Shown: positions 26,781 to 35,516, numbered from the stretch's first letter. The stretch: 64,000 bases of DNA from Paludibacter sp. (GCA_010365115.1 JAAFGX010000012.1:1-64000), one strand, 5' to 3'. The notes: generated by a model not told the origin, from the letters alone. Program-made: numbers and translations.

Positions 26781-26816
26781 AAAATCTGTTCCGAAATACC
26801 GGAGCAGATTTTTTTT
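26781..26816 (+). terminator. Terminator of the Cys-rich protein gene
   Basis: AAAATCTG and CAGATTTT enclose an inner TCCG/CGGA pair and are followed by eight T. Confidence 0.85.
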
Positions 26817-26862
26817 ATGATTTACAAATCATTTATAAAAGGCAATCAAATGATATTATTTT

Positions 26863-28188
26863 CTAAATATCTTTTATCAATAATGTTTCAGCGTATTCTT
26901 CTGAATTCTTCTTTATTTCGAGCGTTCTTTGCCAAAAATTATCCAGTTGTTCATTTCTTGTGCTTAGAAATTCCTCTGAGCCGTATTTCTCTAATTTAGA
27001 ATTAAATAGACTTAAAGTAAGTTGGTTTATATCAAATGCCGGTAAAAAGGTTTTTAACTTTGATTTTTCACTATACACTTCAATCAAAACTGACGTTTCT
27101 ACAAGTCTTGTTAAAATCTGATTGACCAATCGTATTGGTAATTTATATTCTTCTGAAATCTTTTCGGAAGACAATGGAGGTTTTTGTTCCTCAAATTGCT
27201 TAACTACTAGGTGAGTAATAAAAAGTGTCAGAAAATTCTTATATCGATTACTAATATTCCTTGTATCAATATCGTAATCAAAATTTTTGATGTTTTGTGA
27301 AGCATACGATATTTCTGCACCTAAAAGCACGATTAAACAGGATATCTGAAGCCATAACAGCAACAATGGGATGGCTGCAAAACTTCCATAAATTACATTA
27401 TAACGTGATAAATATACCTGACCATTAATGTATAGCATTTGAAATAATTGAAATGCCGAGCCTGCAATTATGCCTGCCAATAATGCATTAAAAAATTTCA
27501 CCCGTGTATTTGGGATAACCATATACAAAATAGTGAACATTATCCAGTTTAAAAAATACGGAACCAGTTTCACGCCAAAACGTAGAAAAGGGGTAAGAAT
27601 CTGATAAAAGTACGACTGAGAAAGTGCTGAACTAACAAAAATTGAGAATCCACTTGAAAAAACAATTAATAACGGAATAATAAGGATGGTAGAAAAATAA
27701 GTTGTGAACTGACGAATGGGTGAACGTGACTTTTTTACTTGCCAGATTTCATTAAATGATTTTTCCACTTGCATGAAAAAGTTCATTACAGACCAAAACA
27801 AAATAATAAGACCTATACCAATAAATATCCCCCCAGATGTAGTTTCAAGATACCTTTCAACAAATCCCATTACAGTAGGAATCATATTAGCCTGAGCAAT
27901 GTAAGTACCTTTTAATGAGTCTTCTATCAACTTTTCAACTCCAAAACCTTTTGCAATGGCAATAATTAATGCAAAAAGTGGAACAATGGCAAATAAAATG
28001 GAGTAGGTAAGCGCTGAAGCCCTGATATCTAAATCATCATCAATAAATCCCCTCACAGCTACAACCATTGTTTTGATTATCCGATATGAAAACCGACGAG
28101 AACGTGATAATTCATTTTCAGTAATCCGCCAAATGTCATATCGAATAAAATTATAGATTTGCTTAAAAAAAGCTATAAGTTTAGACAT
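26863..28188 (-). CDS. YihY/BrkB-family inner-membrane protein
   Basis: I place the start at ATG 28188 (MSKLIAFFKQIYNFI), giving 441 residues. A longer frame to 28299 would run into the RNase P RNA gene. Six membrane helices of the YihY (formerly ribonuclease BN) type are present, with the signatures IRASALTYSILFAIVPLFALI near residue 60 and YGSFAAIPLLLLWLQISCLIVLLGAEI. A C-terminal extension of about 130 residues looks like a winged helix (EEYKLPIRLVNQILTRLVET). The function is not settled. Confidence 0.88.
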   Translation of the reverse strand: MSKLIAFFKQIYNFIRYDIWRITENELSRSRRFSYRIIKTMVVAVRGFIDDDLDIRASALTYSILFAIVPLFALIIAIAKGFGVEKLIEDSLKGTYIAQANMIPTVMGFVERYLETTSGGIFIGIGLIILFWSVMNFFMQVEKSFNEIWQVKKSRSPIRQFTTYFSTILIIPLLIVFSSGFSIFVSSALSQSYFYQILTPFLRFGVKLVPYFLNWIMFTILYMVIPNTRVKFFNALLAGIIAGSAFQLFQMLYINGQVYLSRYNVIYGSFAAIPLLLLWLQISCLIVLLGAEISYASQNIKNFDYDIDTRNISNRYKNFLTLFITHLVVKQFEEQKPPLSSEKISEEYKLPIRLVNQILTRLVETSVLIEVYSEKSKLKTFLPAFDINQLTLSLFNSKLEKYGSEEFLSTRNEQLDNFWQRTLEIKKNSEEYAETLLIKDI

Positions 28189-28232
28189 AAAAATAAATTT
28201 ATAGTGTATTAAAAATGAGGTTTTTAAAAAAA

Positions 28233-28592
28233 ATAGCAGGTCTGTAAGCCGGGTTCTGTACTTTGTTTGCACAAAGCGTCTGTCATTTATCTCGAACAAA
28301 TGTTGCCATTTGTCTCTAGCGATCTACCCCCCGACATCGGGCGAGAAACCCTACATGCGTCGGTGTACATGATCTTGCAACCCATAAGGCGTACGGCATC
28401 CGATGTTACCACCAAATCCGGTGAGCTCTTACCTCACCTTTTCACCCTTTCCAAACCCGAAGGAATGGTGGTTTTTTTCTGTTACGCTACTCTACTCTTG
28501 CAAACAGCTTCCCGTTAGGAAATATGGTTCTCTGCGTTGCCCGGACTTTCCTCCATTCCAAAATGGAAAAGCGACAAACCGACCTACTATTT
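28233..28592 (-). ncRNA. rnpB: RNase P RNA, bacterial type A
   Basis: On the minus strand the conserved 5' block GGAAAGTCCGGGCAACGCAG lies about 30 nt in. The P15 tRNA-CCA binding region (GGGTGAAAAGGTGAGGTAAG) and the CR-IV/V segment AGAGCTCACCGG follow, and the 3' end has ACAGAACCCGGCTTACAGAC, which pairs back with the 5' part. The RNA ends in a T-run before the brkB start. It processes the 5' ends of tRNA precursors. The ends are placed to within about 5 nt. Confidence 0.95.
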
Positions 28593-28596
28593 TTTG

Positions 28597-28604
28597 CAAA
28601 GATA
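28597..28604 (-). promoter_or_regulatory. rnpB promoter -7 box
   Basis: TATCTTTG on the minus strand, 5-7 nt ahead of the predicted RNA 5' end. Confidence 0.65.
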
Positions 28605-28765
28605 AAGATAATATTCTAATTTATAGTTTTCATTTGTAACTACCTGATAATAAGTTTTTTTTAATAATATCGAGAGAATTAAAGAAAAAAATCCTTATTA
28701 ATAAACAATTGTCAAATTCTATTGTTTATAAGTATTGCATTTCAATTTATAAAATTAATAAATAA

Positions 28766-30061
28766 ATGAGTGAATTTGGAATTAAAAATGGCGATAAGGT
28801 AGTCATAATCGGTGGTGGATTTGCAGGTTTGCAGCTAGCAAGAAATTTAATGAAAGCTGATTTAAAAATTGTGTTGGTTGATAAACAAAATCACCATCAA
28901 TTTCAACCTCTGTTTTATCAGGTGGCAAGTGGTAGACTCGAACCATCAAGCATCTCATTCCCTTTTCGTAAAATATTTCAAAAAAGTAAAAATGTTGATT
29001 TCAGAATGGCAGATATTATTGGCATTAATCCCATTGAAAAAAAAATTATGACTACTTATGACAGAACCATAACGTACGATCATTTAATAATTGCAACCGG
29101 TTGTAAAACCAACTTTTTTGGAAATAAGCAAATGAGTGAAAATACATTTTCGATGAAAACCACTCAGGAATCCATTGATATACGAAATAAAATCCTATTT
29201 AGTTTTGAGAAAGAAATATTTGCCAGACCCGAAGAAAAACAAGCGTGGATGAATATTGTCATAGTGGGTGCGGGACCAACCGGCGTTGAACTTTCAGGTG
29301 CATTTGCAGAATTAAAAAGAGATGTATTACCAAAAGATTATCACAATATAGATTTTTCAAAGTTCAATATAATACTTTTGGAAGGCAGTAAATATACGCT
29401 TAATAATATGAGCGATGAATCAAAAAATGCTTCGCGAAAATACCTCGAAGAGATGGGTGTCATAGTAAAAACAGAAACAATGATTGAATCCTACGATGGA
29501 AATGTGGCAATTTTAAGTACCGGAGAAAAAATTCCTTCTAAAAACGTAATTTGGGCAGCAGGAGTTACAGGAAATATTATTGAAGGAATGGAAACAAAAG
29601 ACATTTTCAAAAACAGGTATGTGGTTGATCGGTTGAACAAGCTTAAACGTTTCGACAATATTTACGCATTAGGCGATGTTGCTTATATGGAAACTCCCAA
29701 CTATCCGAATGGTCACCCGCAAGTTGCAAATGTGGCCATTAATCAAGCTAAGAATCTAGGTAAAAACATACTTAAATCGTTGAAAAACGAAAATTCTAAT
29801 AAAAAGGAATATGAATACAATGATTTAGGAATGATGGCAACTATTGGAAAACACAAAGCGGTGGTTGAGTTGCCTTTCATCAAATTTAAAGGCGTTTTGG
29901 CATGGTATATTTGGATGTTTTTACACTTGATGCTGATATTAAGTGTTCGAAATAAAATCGTAATTTTCTTTAACTGGGCGTGGAGCTATCTGACAAGGGA
30001 TACTTCCTTACGAATTATTACAAATATCAATTATAAAAAGGAGAAAGTGACTGATATTTAA
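28766..30061 (+). CDS. ndh: Type II NADH dehydrogenase-like FAD oxidoreductase
   Basis: This peripheral membrane flavoprotein passes electrons from NADH to quinone without proton pumping. The 431 residues show an FAD motif (VVIIGGGFAGLQLARNLM near residue 12), PLFYQVASGRLEPS, an NADH motif (NIVIVGAGPTGVELSGAFAE near residue 170) and the second FAD contact YALGDVAYMETPNYPNGHPQ. The C-terminal amphipathic or membrane part (FKGVLAWYIWMFLHLMLIL) is typical of the NDH-2 family. It is followed directly by a terminator. Confidence 0.9.
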   Translation: MSEFGIKNGDKVVIIGGGFAGLQLARNLMKADLKIVLVDKQNHHQFQPLFYQVASGRLEPSSISFPFRKIFQKSKNVDFRMADIIGINPIEKKIMTTYDRTITYDHLIIATGCKTNFFGNKQMSENTFSMKTTQESIDIRNKILFSFEKEIFARPEEKQAWMNIVIVGAGPTGVELSGAFAELKRDVLPKDYHNIDFSKFNIILLEGSKYTLNNMSDESKNASRKYLEEMGVIVKTETMIESYDGNVAILSTGEKIPSKNVIWAAGVTGNIIEGMETKDIFKNRYVVDRLNKLKRFDNIYALGDVAYMETPNYPNGHPQVANVAINQAKNLGKNILKSLKNENSNKKEYEYNDLGMMATIGKHKAVVELPFIKFKGVLAWYIWMFLHLMLILSVRNKIVIFFNWAWSYLTRDTSLRIITNINYKKEKVTDI

Positions 30062-30067
30062 TTAAAT

Positions 30068-30099
30068 AAAAAAGGCTTCCAATTTTGGAAGCCTTTTTA
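30068..30099. terminator. Bidirectional terminator between ndh and trpB2
   Basis: AAAAAAGGCTTCC and GGAAGCCTTTTT flank a 6-nt loop. A on one side and T on the other let it serve both converging genes. Confidence 0.9.
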
Positions 30100-30115
30100 A
30101 AACTGATTTATTATA

Positions 30116-31480
30116 CTAAACCAAGTTTTCCAATTTGCTAACATTTTTAGCAATATCTTCATCAGACAAAGCATAATTAACCAGATCACCTGCCAAATAT
30201 TGATCGTATGCTGCCATGTCAACTAATCCATGTCCAGATAGATTAAACAAGATAGTTTTAGTTGTGCCTTCTTCTTTGCATTTCAAGGCTTCGTTGATAG
30301 CTGAAGCTATTGCATGAGCCGATTCGGGGGCAGGAACAATTCCTTCGGTTTGAGCGAATAAAACACCGGCTTTAAATGAATCTAGTTGATTAATATCCAC
30401 AGCTTCCATCATTTTATCTTTCATTAGCTGGCTTACAATTGTTCCGGCACCATGATAACGAAGTCCACCTGCATGAATATGTGCAGGAGCAAAATTATGA
30501 CCCAACGTGAACATTGGCAGAAGCGGGGTGTAACCGGCTTCATCTCCAAAGTCATATTCAAATTTGCCACGGGTCAATTTTGGACAAGAAGCTGGTTCAG
30601 CAGCAATAAAACGGGTTTTTTTACCTTCCTTGATGGAATGGCGCATAAATGGAAAAGCCAAACCAGAGAAATTGGAACCACCACCAAAACATCCGATTAC
30701 TATATCAGGATATTCACCAGCCATTTCCATTTGTTTTTCTGCTTCCAAACCTATAACTGTTTGATGCAATGAAACATGATTCAATACGCTTCCCAACGTG
30801 TATTTACAATTTGGCGTACTCATGGCCAATTCTATAGCCTCAGAAATAGCTGTTCCAAGACTTCCCTGATAATTTGGGTTCTTAGTAATTATTTCGCGAC
30901 CCGCTTTGGTTGACATACTTGGTGAAGGAATTACTGTAGCTCCCCATGTTTGCATTAACGAACGACGATATGGTTTTTGTTCGTAACTTATTTTCACCAT
31001 ATAAACTGCCAATTCCAGTCCAAATGCTTTGGCAGCAAACGATAATGCTGTTCCCCATTGTCCTGCACCCGTTTCGGTGGTAATATTAGTTGTACCTTCT
31101 TTTTTACAATAATATGCTTGGGCTAATGCTGAATTTAATTTGTGAGATCCAACCGGACTTACACTTTCGTTTTTGAAATAAATATGTGCCGGAGTGTCCA
31201 ATGCTTTTTCCAAATTATAAGCACGAACAAGTGGAGTAGGGCGGTAGATTTTTAATTTTTCACGAACTTCTTCGGGAATATCAATCCATGCATCAGTCTG
31301 ATTCATTTCTTGATGCGCTAAATCTTTCGCAAATAAAGGATATAAATCTTCTTCTTTTATTGGTTGTTTTGTTCCCGGATGCAACATTGGCAAGGGTTTG
31401 TTTTGCATGTCGGCAACAATATTATACCATTTAGTCGGCAATTCTTTTTCTGCCAGTAGAAATTTCTTTGTTTTTTCCAT
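30116..31480 (-). CDS. trpB2: Tryptophan synthase beta chain, TrpB2 type
   Basis: TrpB makes L-tryptophan from indole and serine with PLP. The 454 residues and the N-terminal extension (KWYNIVADMQNKPLPMLHPG) mark the TrpB2 subgroup, longer than TrpB1 (about 400). The PLP lysine lies in SVSPVGSHKLNSALAQAYY near residue 112, ETGAGQWGTALS follows, and the phosphate loop is CFGGGSNFSG. There is no trpA nearby, so it probably works alone to salvage indole. The 200-nt leader carries a Trp leader peptide and terminator (31534-31695). Confidence 0.95.
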   Translation of the reverse strand: MEKTKKFLLAEKELPTKWYNIVADMQNKPLPMLHPGTKQPIKEEDLYPLFAKDLAHQEMNQTDAWIDIPEEVREKLKIYRPTPLVRAYNLEKALDTPAHIYFKNESVSPVGSHKLNSALAQAYYCKKEGTTNITTETGAGQWGTALSFAAKAFGLELAVYMVKISYEQKPYRRSLMQTWGATVIPSPSMSTKAGREIITKNPNYQGSLGTAISEAIELAMSTPNCKYTLGSVLNHVSLHQTVIGLEAEKQMEMAGEYPDIVIGCFGGGSNFSGLAFPFMRHSIKEGKKTRFIAAEPASCPKLTRGKFEYDFGDEAGYTPLLPMFTLGHNFAPAHIHAGGLRYHGAGTIVSQLMKDKMMEAVDINQLDSFKAGVLFAQTEGIVPAPESAHAIASAINEALKCKEEGTTKTILFNLSGHGLVDMAAYDQYLAGDLVNYALSDEDIAKNVSKLENLV

Positions 31481-31533
31481 GTTCTTGTAATTTAAATCTT
31501 TAAGTATTGTATTTATTTAATTTTTAAAAGAAA

Positions 31534-31563
31534 AGCCTGTCGTTATATTCTAAACAACAGGCT
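31534..31563 (-). terminator. Attenuator terminator in the trpB2 leader
   Basis: In the minus-strand RNA, AGCCUGUUGUU (31563-31553) pairs with AACGACAGGCU (31544-31534) over 11 bp with one G-U, an 8-nt loop, and the tail UUUUCUUUU. It lies 54 bp before the trpB2 start with no gene upstream for it to end, so it must act on the trpB2 transcript itself. Confidence 0.8.
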
Positions 31564-31603
31564 GTTATCATTGTATTTTCTAATAATTTATATCACAAAA
31601 CTG

Positions 31604-31623
31604 AACCTCATTGTTTTCAATGA
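31604..31623 (-). promoter_or_regulatory. Pause hairpin and antiterminator segment of the trp attenuator
   Basis: UCAUUG-AAAA-CAAUGA (31623-31608) forms a 6-bp hairpin over the leader stop codon. Its 3' side lies in AACAAUGAGGUU (31615-31604), which can instead pair with AGCCUGUUGUU, the 5' arm of the terminator, as AACAA/UUGUU plus AGGUU/AGCCU around a small internal loop. These are the 1:2 and 2:3 pairings of a classical attenuator. Confidence 0.65.
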
Positions 31624-31667
31624 TTACTATGCCAACACCAGAGAAATATCGAATGAATGCAGTTCAT
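31617..31667 (-). CDS. Trp leader peptide (MNCIHSIFLWCWHSNH)
   Basis: This 16-codon ORF lies in the trpB2 leader, starting about 14 nt after the predicted transcription start. It has Trp at positions 10 and 12, and its stop codon lies in the pause hairpin. Two Trp in 16 residues is far above the usual share of about 1%. A ribosome stalled at TGG-TGT-TGG would cover the 5' arm of the pause hairpin and free the antiterminator segment. It has no strong Shine-Dalgarno sequence, as is normal in this phylum. Confidence 0.7.
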   Translation of the reverse strand: MNCIHSIFLWCWHSNH

Positions 31668-31687
31668 GAAAATTTGATTTATGCAGG

Positions 31688-31695
31688 CAAAGGTA
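31688..31695 (-). promoter_or_regulatory. trpB2 promoter -7 box
   Basis: TACCTTTG on the minus strand fits TAnnTTTG; the -33 region is only T-rich. Transcription would start near 31681, giving a 200-nt leader. The rest of the 31481-31920 gap holds the divergent yicC promoter and an imperfect inverted repeat TTTTGACACA...TGTGCCAAAA (31740-31770). Confidence 0.6.
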
Positions 31696-31817
31696 TAAAC
31701 ATTTTTGAAAAAGTAAAATAAAACGATTGGTTTTTTGATAGTTTTGACACATTTTTTCCTCTTTTGTGCCAAAATTGATAGATTATATCTTAATTCGATA
31801 CTTTAAAATAAAAATTG

Positions 31818-31825
31818 TACTTTTG
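31818..31825 (+). promoter_or_regulatory. yicC promoter -7 box
   Basis: TACTTTTG, about 95 bp before yicC. Confidence 0.55.
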
Positions 31826-31920
31826 CAATTGTAATCAAAGTTAGTCTGTTTATGGGCTAAGTGCTTCTATAATTCACCAATTCGGAGTTTTTTTGCATCC
31901 GAAAACATATAAAAAATATT

Positions 31921-32796
31921 ATGATACAATCTATGACCGGCTTTGGAAAGGCCACTTGCGAATACGGAAATAAAAAAATCGTGGTTGAAATAAAGTCTTT
32001 GAATAGCAAACAATTAGATGTGTCAACACGCATATCTGGATTGTATCGCGAAAAGGATATTGAAATTCGCAACGAACTTTCTCAAAAATTGGAACGAGGC
32101 AAAATTGACTTATCTCTGTATGTCGATAATTCCGGTAAAGAATCGGTAACTCAAATAAATCAATCTGTGATCGAGTCTTACTATCAGCAAATCAAAACAT
32201 TGTCTGATAAGCTTGGCATTGATGTACCTGCAAATTGGTTTGATGTATTGCTACGTTTGCCCGATACAATGAAAACTGAAACTGTAGAATTGGATGAAAA
32301 TGAATGGATTGAGATTAAAAAGACCATTGCATTGGCTATAGAGCAGCTAACTGTTTTTAGAATTCAGGAAGGAAAATCGTTGGAAACAGTATTTGACAAT
32401 AAAATTGCTCATATCGGTCAGTTGCTAGAGGAAACAGCACCTTTTGAAGCCGAACGTGTAGAAAAGATTAAAGCTCGTTTGGAAGAGAATTTACAAGCTT
32501 TATCCGATAAAATCGACTATGATAAAAACCGATTGGAGCAAGAATTGATCTTTTATATTGAAAAACTCGATGTGAACGAAGAAAAAGTGCGCTTACGCAA
32601 TCATTTAGAGTACTTTGTGGAAACAATGCAACACGAAAAATCACCTGGTAAAAAACTAGGATTTATTGCACAAGAAATTGGCAGAGAGGTGAATACGCTT
32701 GGTTCAAAATCGAACAATAGTGAAATGCAGAAAATTGTAGTGCTTATGAAAGACGATTTGGAACAAATAAAAGAACAAGTGTTGAATGTATTGTAA
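31921..32796 (+). CDS. yicC: YicC-family endoribonuclease
   Basis: The 291 residues have the family start MIQSMTGFGKATCEYGNKKI and the C-terminal DUF1732 block GKKLGFIAQEIGREVNTLGSKSNN, which carries the conserved Glu residues. E. coli YicC is an RNase acting on small RNAs. It begins a run yicC-gmk-nadD, a common order in Bacteroidota. Confidence 0.93.
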   Translation: MIQSMTGFGKATCEYGNKKIVVEIKSLNSKQLDVSTRISGLYREKDIEIRNELSQKLERGKIDLSLYVDNSGKESVTQINQSVIESYYQQIKTLSDKLGIDVPANWFDVLLRLPDTMKTETVELDENEWIEIKKTIALAIEQLTVFRIQEGKSLETVFDNKIAHIGQLLEETAPFEAERVEKIKARLEENLQALSDKIDYDKNRLEQELIFYIEKLDVNEEKVRLRNHLEYFVETMQHEKSPGKKLGFIAQEIGREVNTLGSKSNNSEMQKIVVLMKDDLEQIKEQVLNVL

Positions 32797-32830
32797 TTCT
32801 TAGATTCAAGAACCAAGAGCAAAGTTAAAA

Positions 32831-32929
32831 GATAGTTTATAGTTTATAGTTGGTATTAAATAGTAAAAAAAAAATACCAACTATAAACTACCAATTATAA
32901 ACTACCAATTATAAACAAAAAACTACCGC
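32831..32929. repeat. TA-rich repeat with 17-bp inverted arms
   Basis: AGTTTATAGTTGGTATT (32841-32857) and its exact reverse complement (32873-32889) flank a poly-A loop. Two further ACCAATTATAAACT-type copies follow up to gmk. The same TAGTTTATAGT/ACTATAAACTA words occur at 15906-15943, 51601-51635 and 51706-51729. Confidence 0.8.
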
Positions 32930-32937
32930 CTAAAAAT

Positions 32938-33504
32938 ATGTGTGGCAAATTAATTATATTTTCAGCACCATCGGGAGCAGGAAAAAGTACACTGGTTCAT
33001 CATTTATTGAACTGTAATTTCAATATGGAGTTTTCCATTTCGGCAACAAGTCGTGCACCGCGTGGTGCTGAAAAACATGGAGTGGACTATTATTTTCTAT
33101 CACCTGATGAATTTCGTTATAAAATTGATAATCAAGAGTTTTTAGAGTACGAAGAAGTCTATGAGAATTGTTATTATGGTACACTTCGCAGTGAGATTGA
33201 ACGCATTACAAGCAAAGGAAATAATATAGTTTTTGATGTAGATGTTGTCGGCGGGCTAAATATAAAAGAAAATTATTCCGGAAGCGCGCTTGCACTTTTC
33301 ATAGCACCTCCAAGTATTGAAATTCTACATCAGCGTCTAAAAAACAGAGGAACTGATTCACCAGAAATGATAGAAAAACGAATTTCAAAAGCAGATTATG
33401 AGATGACTTTTTCAACAAAATTCGACAAGGTGATTGTTAATGATGATTTGGAAGTGGCAAAAATTGAAGCCGAAAATACCATTCGTGATTTTCTGAATAA
33501 ATAA
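32938..33504 (+). CDS. gmk: Guanylate kinase
   Basis: The enzyme phosphorylates GMP to GDP. The 188 residues show the P-loop IFSAPSGAGKSTLVHHLL near residue 8, the GMP-binding SATSRAPRGAEKHGVDYYF and the lid-region RGTDSPEMIEKRISKA. It lies 12 bp before nadD in the same transcript. Confidence 0.97.
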   Translation: MCGKLIIFSAPSGAGKSTLVHHLLNCNFNMEFSISATSRAPRGAEKHGVDYYFLSPDEFRYKIDNQEFLEYEEVYENCYYGTLRSEIERITSKGNNIVFDVDVVGGLNIKENYSGSALALFIAPPSIEILHQRLKNRGTDSPEMIEKRISKADYEMTFSTKFDKVIVNDDLEVAKIEAENTIRDFLNK

Positions 33505-33516
33505 ATTTAATTCAAA

Positions 33517-34128
33517 ATGTTGGAATCTGACTTGAATATTTCTACCAACCAGAAAAGAATTGGAATTTATTCCGGTTCTTTCAATCCTGTTCATTTAGGT
33601 CATCTTAAACTTGCTGAATATCTAACTGTAAATGAATTAGTTGATGAGGTTTGGTTTGTTGTTTCACCATGTAATCCATTAAAAAATCATTCGGATTTGC
33701 TCGATGAATACATTCGCTTGGAGATGTTGGTTTTCGCAATACAGAACGAGCCAAAATTCAAAGCTTCTGATGTAGAATTTACCATGCCCATACCATCCTA
33801 TTCTATTGATACTTTATACCTTCTAAGATTACAACATCTTGATTGCCAATTCAGTTTAATAATTGGAAGCGATAATGCACTCGTTTTCGATCAATGGAAA
33901 AACTATGAGCAAATACTGAAAGAGTTTCCAATTCTTGTTTATCCCAGAAAAGGATACGATTTCGGTAAAGTTGCAGAAAAATACACTCAAATGCAATTAC
34001 TTCCCACACCATATTACGATATCTCATCAACTCAAATCCGGGATTTCATTAAACAAAAACAGGATGTAAGCCAATGGTTACATCCTGTTGTAAATGAATT
34101 TATTACATATAACAATCTATACTGTTAG
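33517..34128 (+). CDS. nadD: Nicotinate-nucleotide adenylyltransferase
   Basis: NadD makes deamido-NAD from nicotinate mononucleotide and ATP. The 203 residues have GIYSGSFNPVHLGHLKLAEY (the GxFxPxHxGH nucleotidyltransferase motif) near residue 17, LIIGSDNALVFDQWKNYE, and the C-terminal ISSTQIRDFI. The first 14 residues are a short extension; the ATG at 33517 is 12 bp after gmk. Confidence 0.95.
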   Translation: MLESDLNISTNQKRIGIYSGSFNPVHLGHLKLAEYLTVNELVDEVWFVVSPCNPLKNHSDLLDEYIRLEMLVFAIQNEPKFKASDVEFTMPIPSYSIDTLYLLRLQHLDCQFSLIIGSDNALVFDQWKNYEQILKEFPILVYPRKGYDFGKVAEKYTQMQLLPTPYYDISSTQIRDFIKQKQDVSQWLHPVVNEFITYNNLYC

Positions 34129-34129
34129 T

Positions 34130-34765
34130 TTATAGAAATGGATTATCTTCTTTCTCCTTTTTAATAGTTGTAGTCGGACCATGTCCACAATAAACTACGG
34201 TGGAATCGGGTAGGGGTAAGAGCTTTTTTGTTATCGAAAGAATCAACGTAGCATAATCGCCCCGCGGCAAATCAGTTCTTCCGATGGAACCCTGAAATAA
34301 TACATCACCTGAAATCAAAACATTATCTTTTTCTGAATAAAAAGCCATGCTTCCAGGAGAATGTCCTGGAACATGTAGTGCCATTAAACTTGAATTTCCG
34401 AATTTAATTTCTTGATTTTCAACAATGTAATCTCCTAGTGGTTGCGCTTCTTCATCTATTGGAAATCCAAACGTACGAGCCTGTTCAACTACAGTTTCAA
34501 GTAAAAATTCATCATCCTTACTTGCCTCGGGTTTGATACCATAAACCTCAACTAAAAACCGGTTTCCAAATTGATGATCCAAATGTAAATGCGTATTAAT
34601 AACTCGCTTTATAATCAAATTGTTATCTTCCACATACTTTTTAAGTTTTTGTTTTTCAGCATCAAGTATACATCCTGCATCAACGATGATAGCTTCATTT
34701 GTTTCATCGAAAAGTACATATGTGTTTTCCTGGAATGGATTGAAGGTAAATGTTTTAATAGTCAT
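34130..34765 (-). CDS. MBL-fold metallo-hydrolase (GloB-like)
   Basis: The 211 residues have the zinc motif INTHLHLDHQFGNRF near residue 57, HVPGHSPGSMAFYSE, LISGDVLFQGSIGRTDLPRGD and YCGHGPTT near 195, complete for a two-metal glyoxalase II-like hydrolase. It lacks the C-terminal HAGH domain of true GloB, so the substrate is unknown. It converges on nadD; the stops are 2 bp apart. Confidence 0.9.
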   Translation of the reverse strand: MTIKTFTFNPFQENTYVLFDETNEAIIVDAGCILDAEKQKLKKYVEDNNLIIKRVINTHLHLDHQFGNRFLVEVYGIKPEASKDDEFLLETVVEQARTFGFPIDEEAQPLGDYIVENQEIKFGNSSLMALHVPGHSPGSMAFYSEKDNVLISGDVLFQGSIGRTDLPRGDYATLILSITKKLLPLPDSTVVYCGHGPTTTIKKEKEDNPFL

Positions 34766-34879
34766 TTTTTTAAGGTTTAATGATAATACAACTAGAGAAT
34801 TAATTTCAATATTCTAACCTAAATATTAGTGTTTATTCATTTATTATCAGTTTAAAATAATCTGATTAGCCTCAAACAT

Positions 34880-35500
34880 TTACAACGGCACATATACTGC
34901 CTTTTTAGTTTTAAAGAATTCTTCATTAAAAAAATCACTCACTTCAAATAATTCAGCAACATTCTTGAAAGGCTGTATTTCATGATGTAATTCACCACCT
35001 TTCAGACAGATAAGTCCATTTGGAAGTGCATTTTTTTGTTTCTTACTAATATTCTTCTGTACAAGCTTCACCAAGTCGCCCAAGGGCATAACCGCACGGC
35101 TCAGAACAAAATCATATCTTTCTTTTTCATCCTGAACCCGTAAATGCTTCAATGTGACATTTTTTAAGCCAATAGCCGTTGAAACTTCAGTTCCTACCTT
35201 TATTTTTTTTCCGATGGAATCAATCAAAACAAATTTTACTTTAGGAAATAGAATAGCCAGGGGAATTCCTGGAAAACCGCCTCCGGTTCCTACATCTAAA
35301 ACCGTTGTGCCTGCTTGGAATTTGATAATCTCAGCTATTGCTAATGAATGTAACACATGATGTTCATATAAGTTCTCAATATCTTTACGAGAAATCACAT
35401 TTATTTTTGAATTCCAATCGAAATACAAATCATAAAGTGCCTCAAATTGCTTCTTCTGAGAATCAGTAAGATGAGGAAAGTATTTAGTAATCAGTTCCAT
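34880..35500 (-). CDS. rsmG: 16S rRNA (guanine-527-N7)-methyltransferase
   Basis: RsmG methylates G527 in 16S rRNA. The 206 residues include the SAM motif VLDVGTGGGFPGIPLAILFP near residue 70, the preceding NVISRKDIENLYEHHVLHSL and VLSRAVMPLGDLV. It is monocistronic with its own promoter, TAACTTTG at 35517-35524. Confidence 0.96.
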   Translation of the reverse strand: MELITKYFPHLTDSQKKQFEALYDLYFDWNSKINVISRKDIENLYEHHVLHSLAIAEIIKFQAGTTVLDVGTGGGFPGIPLAILFPKVKFVLIDSIGKKIKVGTEVSTAIGLKNVTLKHLRVQDEKERYDFVLSRAVMPLGDLVKLVQKNISKKQKNALPNGLICLKGGELHHEIQPFKNVAELFEVSDFFNEEFFKTKKAVYVPL

Positions 35501-35516
35501 TTCTTTAATTTTGGGA

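Noticed and set aside
28189-28299. N-terminal extension of the YihY/BrkB reading frame
   Set aside because: It overlaps the 3' end of RNase P RNA, and its residues do not resemble the family. Homologues fit a start at 28188.
28267-28639. Plus-strand ORFs of about 80 codons
   Set aside because: They are antisense to rnpB, whose conserved RNA elements account for the sequence.
31620-31721. 33-codon plus-strand ORF (MITMPTPEKYRMNAVHENLI...)
   Set aside because: It lies antisense to the trpB2 leader peptide and promoter and has no promoter or family match. The minus-strand reading explains the sequence better.
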